64,000 nucleotides of DNA from Paracoccus sediminilitoris (GTDB lineage: Bacteria > Pseudomonadota > Alphaproteobacteria > Rhodobacterales > Rhodobacteraceae). Below are positions 43,047 to 50,438 of the stretch, in pieces; positions within the stretch are counted from its first letter, which is position 1, and each line of letters begins with the position of its first letter. The DNA is taken from the NCBI RefSeq assembly GCF_003259195.1, contig NZ_QJPK01000002.1, positions 248,001 to 312,000 of the forward strand. Reading direction: 5' to 3'. The notes under the pieces are model-generated. The model did no database searches, was not told the DNA's origin, and saw only the letters and a list, made by a program, of their open reading frames with translations. A program made the position numbers and the translations under genes.

Positions 43047-43523
43047 ATGCTTCGCCCCCTGCTGACCGCCCTGGCATTGCTTGCCGCCCCCGCATCCGCG
43101 CAGAACGTCACCTTCGGCGGGATGAAGGCCGATGTCTCGGCCCCGGTCGAGGTGGCGTCCGACAACCTGACGGTCAACCAGACCGACGGCAGCGCCCTGT
43201 TCGAGGGCAATGTCGTGATCGGGCAGGGCGACATGCGCCTGTCCGCCGATCAGGTGACCGTCCAATATGCCGAAGGCGGGCAGAACCGCATCCAGTCGCT
43301 GACCGCCACCGGCAACGTCACCTTGGTCAGTGGCGAAGACGCCGCCGAGGCGCAGAAGGCCGTCTATGACGTCGAGGGCGGCAATGTTGTCCTGACGGGC
43401 GACGTGCTCCTCAGCCAGGGCCAGAATGTCCTCAGCGGCGACAAGGTCACGGTCGATCTGGCCACGGGGGCCGCGCAGGTCAATGGCCGCGTCCGGTCCG
43501 TCTTGCAGCCGGGCACGAACTGA
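43047..43523 (+). CDS. lptA: lipopolysaccharide transport periplasmic protein LptA
   Basis: A 158-residue precursor with a signal peptide cut near residue 18 (ASA). The mature part is an OstA-like beta-jellyroll: PVEVASDNLTVNQTDGSALF, GNVVIGQGDMRLSADQVTVQ and VLSGDKVTVDLATG. It bridges the periplasm for lipopolysaccharide. A GCAAGGA ribosome site lies upstream. It overlaps lptB by one base (TGATG). Confidence 0.92.
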   Translation: MLRPLLTALALLAAPASAQNVTFGGMKADVSAPVEVASDNLTVNQTDGSALFEGNVVIGQGDMRLSADQVTVQYAEGGQNRIQSLTATGNVTLVSGEDAAEAQKAVYDVEGGNVVLTGDVLLSQGQNVLSGDKVTVDLATGAAQVNGRVRSVLQPGTN

Positions 43524-44260
43524 TGTCCGAGGCGGCCAAGGGGCTGGATGTCCGGAATCTGCGCAAATCCTATCGCAACCGTCTGGTGATCCGCGACGTC
43601 TCGGTCAGCCTGAACCGGGGCGAGGTCGTGGCCCTGCTGGGCCCGAACGGATCGGGCAAGACGACCTGCTTTTACTGCATCGCCGGGCTGGTCACGCCCG
43701 ATGCGGGGCAGGTGGCGATCGACGGGCGTGACGCCACGCGCCTGCCGATGTTCCGCCGCGCCCGGATGGGCATCGGCTATCTGCCGCAGGAGATGTCGAT
43801 CTTTCGCGGGCTGACGGTCGAACAGAACATCATGGCGGTCCTGGAGGTCGCGGTCGCCGATCCCCGTCACAGGCGCGACCGCCTTGAGGAACTGCTGGCC
43901 GATTTTTCCATCACCCACCTGCGCCATGCCTCGGCCATGGCGCTGTCGGGGGGCGAACGCAGGCGGGCGGAAATCGCGCGCTGCCTGGCCTCGGACCCCA
44001 GCTTCCTGCTGCTGGACGAACCTTTCGCGGGCGTCGATCCCATCGCCGTCGGAGAGATCCGCACCCTGGTCCATGCGCTGAAATCGCGCGGCATCGGCGT
44101 GTTGATCACCGACCACAACGTGCGCGAGACATTGGGCATCGTCGACCGGGCCTATATCCTGCATGATGGGCATGTGCTGATGTCGGGCAGCACCGATCAG
44201 ATCGTGGCCGACCCGAAGGTGCGCCAAGTCTATCTGGGCGACGATTTCCGCATGTCCTGA
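43523..44260 (+). CDS. lptB: lipopolysaccharide export ABC ATPase LptB
   Basis: A 245-residue cytoplasmic ATPase powering lipopolysaccharide extraction. Walker A is LLGPNGSGKTT (near residues 39-49), the Q-loop is GYLPQEMSIFRGL, the signature is LSGGERRRAEIARCL, Walker B is LLLDEPFAGVDPIAV and the switch His is in ITDHNVRETL. LptF and LptG are not in the window. The gene after it is hpf; rpoN, which often stands between, is missing. Confidence 0.95.
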   Translation: MSEAAKGLDVRNLRKSYRNRLVIRDVSVSLNRGEVVALLGPNGSGKTTCFYCIAGLVTPDAGQVAIDGRDATRLPMFRRARMGIGYLPQEMSIFRGLTVEQNIMAVLEVAVADPRHRRDRLEELLADFSITHLRHASAMALSGGERRRAEIARCLASDPSFLLLDEPFAGVDPIAVGEIRTLVHALKSRGIGVLITDHNVRETLGIVDRAYILHDGHVLMSGSTDQIVADPKVRQVYLGDDFRMS

Positions 44261-44459
44261 ACCGCGTCCAACGGCCCGTCCTGCATCGAAGAATCCTGAT
44301 CACGCCCTTGTGGGACCCGTTGACAGATCCGGTCCGCTGTCACCAAATTGAATCATGCGGGCCGGACTGATGACATGGCCCGTGACACCCGTTCCCGCCG
44401 TCGCCGGCTGTTTTTGACGGGCCGACGCATGCAGGACGGGCAACCGGAGAGGAAATACG

Positions 44460-45035
44460 ATGCGCTACACCATCAGCGGAAAACACATCGATGTCGGCGA
44501 CGCCCTGACCACCCATGTCAAGACCGAGCTGGGCGAGACGATCGAAAAGTATTCGCAGCGGCCCACCGATGCGGCCGTGACCTTTTCCAAGGATGCCCAC
44601 CAGTTCCTGTGTGATTCCGTCGTTCACCTGTCCACCGGGCTGAACGTGACCGCGCGTGGTGCCGCCACCGACATCTATGCCGCCTTCGAGGCCTGCCGCG
44701 AAAAGATGGACAAGCAGCTGCGCCGCTACAAGCGCCGCCTGAAGGATCACCACCAGCAGCGCGCCGAGCCTGTTGTCTTCGGACAGGCGGACAGTTATGT
44801 GCTGGCCGCCGACGAGGATGCATGGGAATCGCAGGACAGCGGTCTGCAGCCCATCATCATCGCCGAAATGGAATCGCGCGTGCCGACCCTGTCGGTCGGT
44901 GATGCCGTGATGCAGATGGAGCTGTCGGGAACCCCGCTTCTGGTGTTCCGCAACGAGAAACATGGCGGCGTCAACGTCGTCCATCGCCGCGACGACGGCA
45001 ATGTGGGATGGATCGATCCTCGCGGGAATGGCTGA
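44460..45035 (+). CDS. hpf: ribosome hibernation promoting factor, long form
   Basis: A 191-residue protein. The N-terminal domain (RYTISGKHIDVGDALTTHVK; EACREKMDKQLRRYKRRLKD) binds the small ribosomal subunit. The C-terminal domain (SVGDAVMQMELSGTPLLVF; DDGNVGWIDPRG) dimerises and makes 100S ribosomes in long-form HPFs. A GGAGAGG ribosome site lies about 7 bases upstream. A TTGACA at 44320-44325 in the 199-base gap before it could belong to its promoter, but the -10 element is unclear. Confidence 0.93.
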   Translation: MRYTISGKHIDVGDALTTHVKTELGETIEKYSQRPTDAAVTFSKDAHQFLCDSVVHLSTGLNVTARGAATDIYAAFEACREKMDKQLRRYKRRLKDHHQQRAEPVVFGQADSYVLAADEDAWESQDSGLQPIIIAEMESRVPTLSVGDAVMQMELSGTPLLVFRNEKHGGVNVVHRRDDGNVGWIDPRGNG

Positions 45036-45120
45036 CGCCTGCCGCGTTGTGACGCTTGAATGACTGGGGTGCCCCCGACATGCCGTTCGGGGGCGCACAG
45101 CATGGGAAAGACACTGGACA

Positions 45121-45585
45121 ATGCAACTGAGTGAAATCCTCCGACCCGGGGCTGTCCGTTCATTGGGGCAGATCACCTCGAAGAAACGGCTGTTTCAGGA
45201 GCTGGCCGATCTGGCGCAGGTCGAATACGGGCTTGTCGCATCGGAGGTGCTGGATGCGCTGCAGGAACGGGAGAGCCTGGGGCCGACCGGCGTGGGCCAG
45301 GGTGTCGCCCTGCCGCATGCGCGGCTGCACGGGCTGGACAAGGTTGCGGGCATGTTTCTGAGGCTTGAAAAGCCCTTGGATTTCGATGCCGTCGACCGCC
45401 AGCCGGTCGATCTGGTCTTTGCCTTGCTGGCCCCCGAAAGCAGCGGCGTGGATCACCTCAAGGCGCTGGCGCTGGTGTCGCGGACGCTGCGCGACACGGA
45501 CCTGCGGGCCAAGCTGCGGGCCAATGACGATCCGGTGGCGCTGCATGCCGTTCTGGCCGCGGCACAGGGCATCAAGGCCGCCTGA
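45121..45585 (+). CDS. ptsN: nitrogen-PTS enzyme IIA, PtsN
   Basis: A 154-residue phosphorelay protein of the nitrogen-related phosphotransferase system. His66 in GVALPHARLHGL is the phosphorylation site. The fold motifs ESLGPTGVGQG and VDLVFALLAPESSGVDHLK are typical. It probably signals nitrogen or carbon status to other proteins, as in other alphaproteobacteria, and does not transport sugar itself. The hpf-ptsN pair is usual. Confidence 0.94.
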   Translation: MQLSEILRPGAVRSLGQITSKKRLFQELADLAQVEYGLVASEVLDALQERESLGPTGVGQGVALPHARLHGLDKVAGMFLRLEKPLDFDAVDRQPVDLVFALLAPESSGVDHLKALALVSRTLRDTDLRAKLRANDDPVALHAVLAAAQGIKAA

Positions 45586-45600
45586 GGGTCGACGGGGGCT

Positions 45601-45628
45601 TTGAAAATGGCCGAATTGGTCCTATGGT
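45601..45628 (+). promoter_or_regulatory. possible sigma-70 promoter of the small basic-protein gene
   Basis: TTGAAA, 16 bases, TATGGT, ending 20 bases before the ATG at 45648; the AGGAGG ribosome site lies between. The fit is moderate. Confidence 0.45.
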
Positions 45629-45647
45629 GGTCCGCAGGAGGGCCACC

Positions 45648-45836
45648 ATGACCAAGCATATCGCCGATCAACCCCGCATGCAGGGCACGGCCCGCATGCG
45701 CGAATTCCTCAGGCAGGACCGCATCGACAAGCTGCATCCCGCCATCCGCAGCCTGCACAGCCAGCCCAAGTCGCGCGATCCGCGCAGCCGCAAGGCCACC
45801 GAATACGCCCGCATCGAGCGGGGCCATCTGACCTGA
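45648..45836 (+). CDS. small basic protein of unknown function (62 residues)
   Basis: A 62-residue, strongly basic protein rich in Arg and Lys (REFLRQDRIDKLHPAIRSL; KSRDPRSRKATEYARIERG), with no membrane helix or known domain. Support for a real gene is the perfect AGGAGG seven bases before the ATG, a promoter-like sequence before it and a hairpin after it. The charge suggests binding to RNA, DNA or ribosomes, in line with hpf close by, but that is speculation. Confidence 0.7.
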   Translation: MTKHIADQPRMQGTARMREFLRQDRIDKLHPAIRSLHSQPKSRDPRSRKATEYARIERGHLT

Positions 45837-45854
45837 ACCGATGCCAATCCACGC

Positions 45855-45887
45855 GATAAGGCCGCACCCGAGGGATGCGGCCTTATC
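45855..45887. terminator. hairpin between the small gene and ilvE
   Basis: GATAAGGCCGCA / TGCGGCCTTATC, a perfect 12-bp stem with a 9-base loop, between convergent genes. A long T-run is missing, but the position and strength fit a bidirectional terminator. Confidence 0.7.
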
Positions 45888-45919
45888 TTCGTCGGTCGGT
45901 CCTTCGTCAGTTGGTCGGA

Positions 45920-46789
45920 TCAGGCGCGGACCAGCGCCTCATAGCTTTCGGCCACGTCGCGGGTGATCTGGCCGACCTGGAAATGCCAGTCGCCGATCTG
46001 GCCCACCGGGGTAACCTCGGCGGCGGTGCCGGTCAGCCAGCATTCGTTGAAGCTTTCCAGCTCCTCGGGCAGGATGCGTCGTTCGTGGACGGTGTAGCCC
46101 TTGTCCTTCAGCATCTGGATGACGGTCTGGCGCGTGATGCCGTTCAGGAAACGGTCTGCCATGGGCGTGTGGATCTCACCGTCCTTGACGAAGAAGATGT
46201 TGGCGCCGGTCGCTTCGGCCACGTAACCCTCCCAGTCCATGAACAGCGCGTCGGAACAGCCCTTGGCTTCGGCGGCGTGCTTGGACATGGTGCAGATCAT
46301 ATAAAGACCCGCGGCCTTGGCGGCCGTCGGGATGGTCTCGGGGCTGGGACGCTTCCATTTGGCGACGTCCAGTTTCGCACCCTGCCACTTGGCATCGCCG
46401 TAATAGCTGCCCCATTCCCATGCGGCGACCGCCATGCAGACGGGGTTGCGCGCAGCCGACACGCCCATGTCGGGCCCCGACCCGCGCCATGCGACGACGC
46501 GCACATAGGCGTTCTCGAACCCGTTGGCCTTCAGCACGGCCTCCTTGGCGGCGTCGATCTCCTCGGCGCTATAGGGGATGGGCATGTCCAGAAGTCTGCC
46601 CGATTCGATCAGGCGCAGGGAATGTTCATGGCTCTTGAAAATCTTGCCGTCATAGCACCGCTCACCCTCGAAGACCGAGGAGGCGTAATGCATCGCATGC
46701 GTCAGGATATGCACGTTTGCGTCGCGCCAGTCGACCATTTCTCCGTTCATCCAGATCTTGCCGTCGCGATCGTCGTAAGCCGCCGTCAT
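45920..46789 (-). CDS. ilvE: branched-chain amino acid aminotransferase, IlvE
   Basis: A 289-residue class IV pyridoxal-phosphate aminotransferase for the last step of leucine, isoleucine and valine synthesis. Landmarks are GKIWMNGEMVDWRDANVHIL, HYASSVFEGERCYDGKIF, the PLP-lysine region DVAKWKRPSPETIPTAAKAA and YVAEATGANIFFVKDGE. The start at 46789 is preferred to 46801 because GGAGA lies upstream. It is divergent from petP; this arrangement is common in Rhodobacterales. Confidence 0.95.
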   Translation of the reverse strand: MTAAYDDRDGKIWMNGEMVDWRDANVHILTHAMHYASSVFEGERCYDGKIFKSHEHSLRLIESGRLLDMPIPYSAEEIDAAKEAVLKANGFENAYVRVVAWRGSGPDMGVSAARNPVCMAVAAWEWGSYYGDAKWQGAKLDVAKWKRPSPETIPTAAKAAGLYMICTMSKHAAEAKGCSDALFMDWEGYVAEATGANIFFVKDGEIHTPMADRFLNGITRQTVIQMLKDKGYTVHERRILPEELESFNECWLTGTAAEVTPVGQIGDWHFQVGQITRDVAESYEALVRA

Positions 46790-46822
46790 GTCTTTCTCCA
46801 TCCGCCGCCCGATTTTACGATT

Positions 46823-46864
46823 CTTGCGTATGTCAGGGCGGATTTGGCATGTTTGTTACGCAAG
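46823..46864. promoter_or_regulatory. widely spaced inverted repeat between ilvE and petP
   Basis: CTTGCGTA (46823-46830) and TACGCAAG (46857-46864) are perfect inverted 8-mers, 34 bases centre to centre. The right arm touches the -35 of the likely petP promoter. They could be two half sites for a dimeric or looping regulator such as PetP itself. Confidence 0.4.
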
Positions 46865-46868
46865 ACGG

Positions 46869-46896
46869 TTGACGGCTAGCAATCACCGGATAGAAA
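46869..46896 (+). promoter_or_regulatory. likely petP-petR promoter
   Basis: TTGACG, 16 bases, TAGAAA, about 40 bases before the petP start. It lies directly beside the inverted repeat described at 46823-46864. Confidence 0.5.
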
Positions 46897-46936
46897 GTCA
46901 ACAAGACTGCCCTATGGCGGCGATCAACAGGACAGG

Positions 46937-47464
46937 ATGGAACGGATGCAGGACAAAGCGCGGGTTCAGACCATGATGGGCGAGGATCTGCTGTTTCTGA
47001 CCGACGACCAGCTGCGTCGCGGGATCGAGGCGATGTTCTTTGCCTATCGCGCCTTCACCGCCGATCCCGACATCATCCTGGCCGACATGGATTACGGGCG
47101 GGCCCATCACCGGGCGCTGCATTTCATCAACCGCGATCCGGGGCTGACGGTGACATCGCTGCTGGCGGTGCTGGGCGTGACCAAGCAGTCGCTGAACCGG
47201 GTGCTGCGGACGTTGATCGAAGACGGGCTGGTCGACAGCCGCATCGGACGGCGCGACCGGCGCGAACGCCAGCTGTATCTGACCGCCGCCGGCACCGCGC
47301 TGGAACGCCGCCTGACCGAGGCGCAGCGCGCCCGGATGCGCCTGGCCTATCGCACGGCCGGTCCGCAGGCGGTGGCGGGTTTCCGACAGGTGCTGGAAGC
47401 GATGATGGACCCCGAGACGCGGTCGCAGTATCAGGCGCTGAAGGATCTTCCCGAAGACCGCTGA
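46937..47464 (+). CDS. petP: MarR-family regulator, PetP-like
   Basis: A 175-residue winged-helix protein. The DNA-binding region is LTVTSLLAVLGVTKQSLNRVL (about residues 70-90) followed by the wing SRIGRRDRRERQLYLTAAG. The order ilvE (divergent), MarR, OmpR-type regulator is that of Rhodobacter capsulatus petP-petR, which affect cytochrome bc1 expression and growth. No petABC gene lies in the window. A start three codons later is possible. Confidence 0.85.
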   Translation: MERMQDKARVQTMMGEDLLFLTDDQLRRGIEAMFFAYRAFTADPDIILADMDYGRAHHRALHFINRDPGLTVTSLLAVLGVTKQSLNRVLRTLIEDGLVDSRIGRRDRRERQLYLTAAGTALERRLTEAQRARMRLAYRTAGPQAVAGFRQVLEAMMDPETRSQYQALKDLPEDR

Positions 47465-47477
47465 CAGCCGAGGCCCC

Positions 47478-48182
47478 ATGACCGCACCCGATGCCCATCT
47501 GCTGATCGTCGACGATGATGAACGCATCCGTGCGCTGCTGGCCCGTTTCCTGCGCAAGAACGGCTTCATGGTCAGCATGGCCCGCGATGCCGCGCAGGCG
47601 CGTCGCCTGCTGGCGGGGCTGGAATTCGACATGATCGTGCTGGACGTGATGATGCCGGGCGAAGACGGCCTGGCCCTGACGCGCGATCTGCGCACCCGCA
47701 TTCAGACGCCCATCCTGCTGTTGACCGCCAGGGGCGAGATCGAGGACCGCATCACCGGGCTTGAAAGCGGCGCGGATGATTATCTGGCCAAGCCCTTCGA
47801 GCCGCGCGAATTGCTGCTGCGCATCGGGGCCATCCTGCGCCGCGTTCCCGCCGCCGAGGTTGTCCAGCCCAAGTTCCTGACGCTTGGCCAGCTGCGCTAT
47901 GACACCGAAAAAGGCGAATTGTGGCAGGGTGACACGCCTATGCGCCTGACCGGCACTGAGGCCGCCCTGCTGCGCCGACTGGCCGCCAGCCGCGGCCAGC
48001 CCGTCAGCCGCGCCGACCTGATTGAGGATCTGGGCCGCGGCAACGGTGACGAGGCCGAGGGCGGCGAACGCGCCATCGACGTCCAGATGACCCGCCTGCG
48101 CCGCAAGATCGAACCCGATCCGCGCGAACCGCGCTTTCTGCAGACGGTTCGCGGCACGGGCTACATGCTGGTGGTGGACTAG
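47478..48182 (+). CDS. petR: OmpR-family response regulator, PetR-like
   Basis: A 234-residue two-domain regulator. The receiver domain has the acidic pocket (LLIVDDDERIR), phospho-acceptor Asp56 in MIVLDVMMPGEDG, Thr in LLLTARG and Lys105 in DYLAKPFEPREL. The C-terminal winged helix ends with the usual VRGTGYMLV. It follows petP by 13 bases. As in Rhodobacter, no histidine kinase gene is adjacent, so its partner is unknown. Confidence 0.9.
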   Translation: MTAPDAHLLIVDDDERIRALLARFLRKNGFMVSMARDAAQARRLLAGLEFDMIVLDVMMPGEDGLALTRDLRTRIQTPILLLTARGEIEDRITGLESGADDYLAKPFEPRELLLRIGAILRRVPAAEVVQPKFLTLGQLRYDTEKGELWQGDTPMRLTGTEAALLRRLAASRGQPVSRADLIEDLGRGNGDEAEGGERAIDVQMTRLRRKIEPDPREPRFLQTVRGTGYMLVVD

Positions 48183-48213
48183 TCCGGTCCTTGGCCCTAG
48201 CTTGCGGCCTGTG

Positions 48214-49041
48214 ATGGACGGGGCAACATATCAGGGAATCGCGCTGGACGGCGACACCGCCTTGGCGTTGCTGGAATGGCAGATCGAGATGGGTGCGGAT
48301 GTGCCCGTCATGGACGAACCCATCGACCGGTTCGAACTGCCCGCCCGCGTGGCCGCCCCCGACCTGCCGCCGATCGCCGTCCAGGCCCCCGCCGCCGCAC
48401 CCGCCCTGCCGGGGCTGGAGGATGACCGGGCCGAGCGTCTGGCCCAGGCCGAGGCGCTGGCCGCCAGCGCCACGTCGCTGGCCGACCTGGCCCGGATTCA
48501 GGAAGGGTTCGACGGGATCGAGCTGAAGAAGGGCGCGCGGAACTTCTGCTTTGCGGATGGCAATCCCGCGGGCCGTATCCTGATCCTGGGCGAGGCGCCC
48601 GGCGACGAGGAAGACCGCCAGGGCCGTCCCTTCGTGGGGCGTGCGGGGCGGCTGCTGGACCAGATGTTCGGGGCCATCGGCATGGCCCGCGACGCCACGG
48701 ATGCGGAACGCGCGATCTATATCACCAACGTCCTGCCATGGCATCCGCCCGGCAATCGCGACCCTCATGCCGATGAAATCCTCGTGAGTTTGCCCTTCGT
48801 GCGGCGCCATATCCAGCTGGTCGATCCCGATATCATCGTGCTGCTGGGCAACGTCGCCTGCCAGGCGGCGCTGGAAAAGCGCGGCATCCTGCGGCTGCGG
48901 GGTCAGTGGACACAGGCTTTCGGGCGTCCGGCGCTGCCGATGACGCACCCGGCCTATCTGCTGCGCAACCCTGCCGCCAAGCGCGAGGCATGGGCGGACC
49001 TTCTGTCGCTGGCGGCGCGGCTGGAATCGCTTTCCGTTTAG
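48214..49041 (+). CDS. uracil-DNA glycosylase, family 4-like
   Basis: A 275-residue protein with the uracil-DNA glycosylase motifs ILGEAPGDEEDRQGRPFVGR (motif 1) and MTHPAYLLRNP (motif 2). The N-terminal 80 residues are low-complexity (Ala/Pro-rich). Family 4 enzymes bind a 4Fe-4S cluster through four Cys residues. Here the matching positions read DGIELKKGARNFC, NVLPWHPPGNRDP and ILVSLPFVRR, so only one Cys is left and the cluster is probably absent. The start at 48214 (ATG) is chosen over upstream TTG and GTG; no good ribosome site marks it. Confidence 0.82.
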   Translation: MDGATYQGIALDGDTALALLEWQIEMGADVPVMDEPIDRFELPARVAAPDLPPIAVQAPAAAPALPGLEDDRAERLAQAEALAASATSLADLARIQEGFDGIELKKGARNFCFADGNPAGRILILGEAPGDEEDRQGRPFVGRAGRLLDQMFGAIGMARDATDAERAIYITNVLPWHPPGNRDPHADEILVSLPFVRRHIQLVDPDIIVLLGNVACQAALEKRGILRLRGQWTQAFGRPALPMTHPAYLLRNPAAKREAWADLLSLAARLESLSV

Positions 49042-49097
49042 GTTCCGTTTCCCCATCATGGGTTATCCGGACCGCCCGAGATATGGACCTTTGACGC

Positions 49098-50438
49098 ATG
49101 CGCTTCATGACCCGCGGCCTGATGGGGCTGTTCCTGACTTTCCTGACCGTGGCGCTGCTGTTTCTGGCGGCATTTCTGCTGTGGCAGGCATCGCGACCCG
49201 TCGAGGATGACGCAGGGGCCGAACGGCAGGCGTCGGAACAGGTCTATGCGGCGCGTCTGGTGACGGTCACGCCGGGGCCGGTGCAGCCGCAATTGCAGGT
49301 CTATGGCAGCATCCAGTCACGGCGCGAACTGCAATTGCGGGCCGGTGCCTCAGGGCGGGTCGTGGAACTGGCCGAGGCCCTGCAAGAGGGCGGAACGGTT
49401 GCCAAGGGTCAGCTGCTGGCCCGCATCGATCCGGCCCCGGCACAGGCGGCGCTGGACAGCGGGCAGGCCGAACGCGACGATGCCGAAGGGCGGCTGGCGG
49501 ATGCCCGCCGCGCCGTCCTGATCGCCGGAGAGGACCTGGCCGCCGCCGAACGCCAGGCCGAACTGCGCGAGGCCGCCGTCACCCGCCAGCAGGAATTGTC
49601 GGGGCGGGGGCTGGGCACCAGCCTTGACCGGGAAACGGCGGAACTGGCGGCCTCGACGGCGGAACAGGCGGTGATCAGCCGCCGCGCCGCGCTGGCCGAT
49701 GCCGAAAGCGCCGTCACCGCCGCCGAAAACGCCCTTCGCCGGTCCGAGATCGCGCTGTCCGAGGCGCGTCGCGAGCTGGCCGATACCGAATTGCGCGCGG
49801 GTTTTGATGGCCGCGTGACCGATGTGACGGTCGTGCAGGGCGGGCTGGTCAGCCTGAGCGAACAGATCGCCACCATCATCGACCCCGACGCGCTGGAGGT
49901 GCAGATCCCGCTGTCGCTGGACCAGTTCGCGCGGCTGGTCGAGACCGACGGCCGGCTTGGCGCGCATCAGGTCACCGTGCTGCTGGATGGCAGCGCGGGT
50001 CAGCTGACCGCCCGGGCTGAACTGGACCGGGCCGCCGCATCCGTGGCCGAGGGCAGCGCCGGGCGCATCGTCTTTGCCCGCATTACCGAAGGGGGCGGCG
50101 CGTTGCGGCCGGGCGATTTCGTCCGCACCCATGTCACCGAACCCATGCTGGAAGACGCCGCCCTGATCCCCGCCACCGCCGTCGGGGCCGACGGTGCCGT
50201 GCTGGCGGCGGGCGATGAGGGGCGGCTGCGGGCCATTCCCGTGACCGTCCTGCGGCGCCAGGGCGACGACATCATCATCCGCGTGCCGCCGGACCTGGCG
50301 GGCGGACGGATCGTCGCCGAACGCGCGCCGCAGCTGGGCATCGGCATCCGCATCCGCGACGCCGAAGCCCCCGAGGAGATTCTTGACCCGCAGGCCGATC
50401 GTCGCGCCCAAGGCGCCCTGGGTGCCGGACGTGGCTAG
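49098..50438 (+). CDS. RND efflux periplasmic adaptor (membrane fusion protein)
   Basis: A 446-residue adaptor: one N-terminal membrane helix (about residues 8-30), lipoyl half-domains (AGASGRVVELAEALQEGGTV; LADTELRAGFDGRVTDVTV), a long Ala/Glu-rich coiled-coil hairpin (about residues 120-225) and beta-barrel and membrane-proximal domains. It links the next gene's pump to an outer-membrane channel. No signal lipobox is present, so it is anchored by its helix. The permease gene starts 56 bases before its end. Confidence 0.9.
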   Translation: MRFMTRGLMGLFLTFLTVALLFLAAFLLWQASRPVEDDAGAERQASEQVYAARLVTVTPGPVQPQLQVYGSIQSRRELQLRAGASGRVVELAEALQEGGTVAKGQLLARIDPAPAQAALDSGQAERDDAEGRLADARRAVLIAGEDLAAAERQAELREAAVTRQQELSGRGLGTSLDRETAELAASTAEQAVISRRAALADAESAVTAAENALRRSEIALSEARRELADTELRAGFDGRVTDVTVVQGGLVSLSEQIATIIDPDALEVQIPLSLDQFARLVETDGRLGAHQVTVLLDGSAGQLTARAELDRAAASVAEGSAGRIVFARITEGGGALRPGDFVRTHVTEPMLEDAALIPATAVGADGAVLAAGDEGRLRAIPVTVLRRQGDDIIIRVPPDLAGGRIVAERAPQLGIGIRIRDAEAPEEILDPQADRRAQGALGAGRG

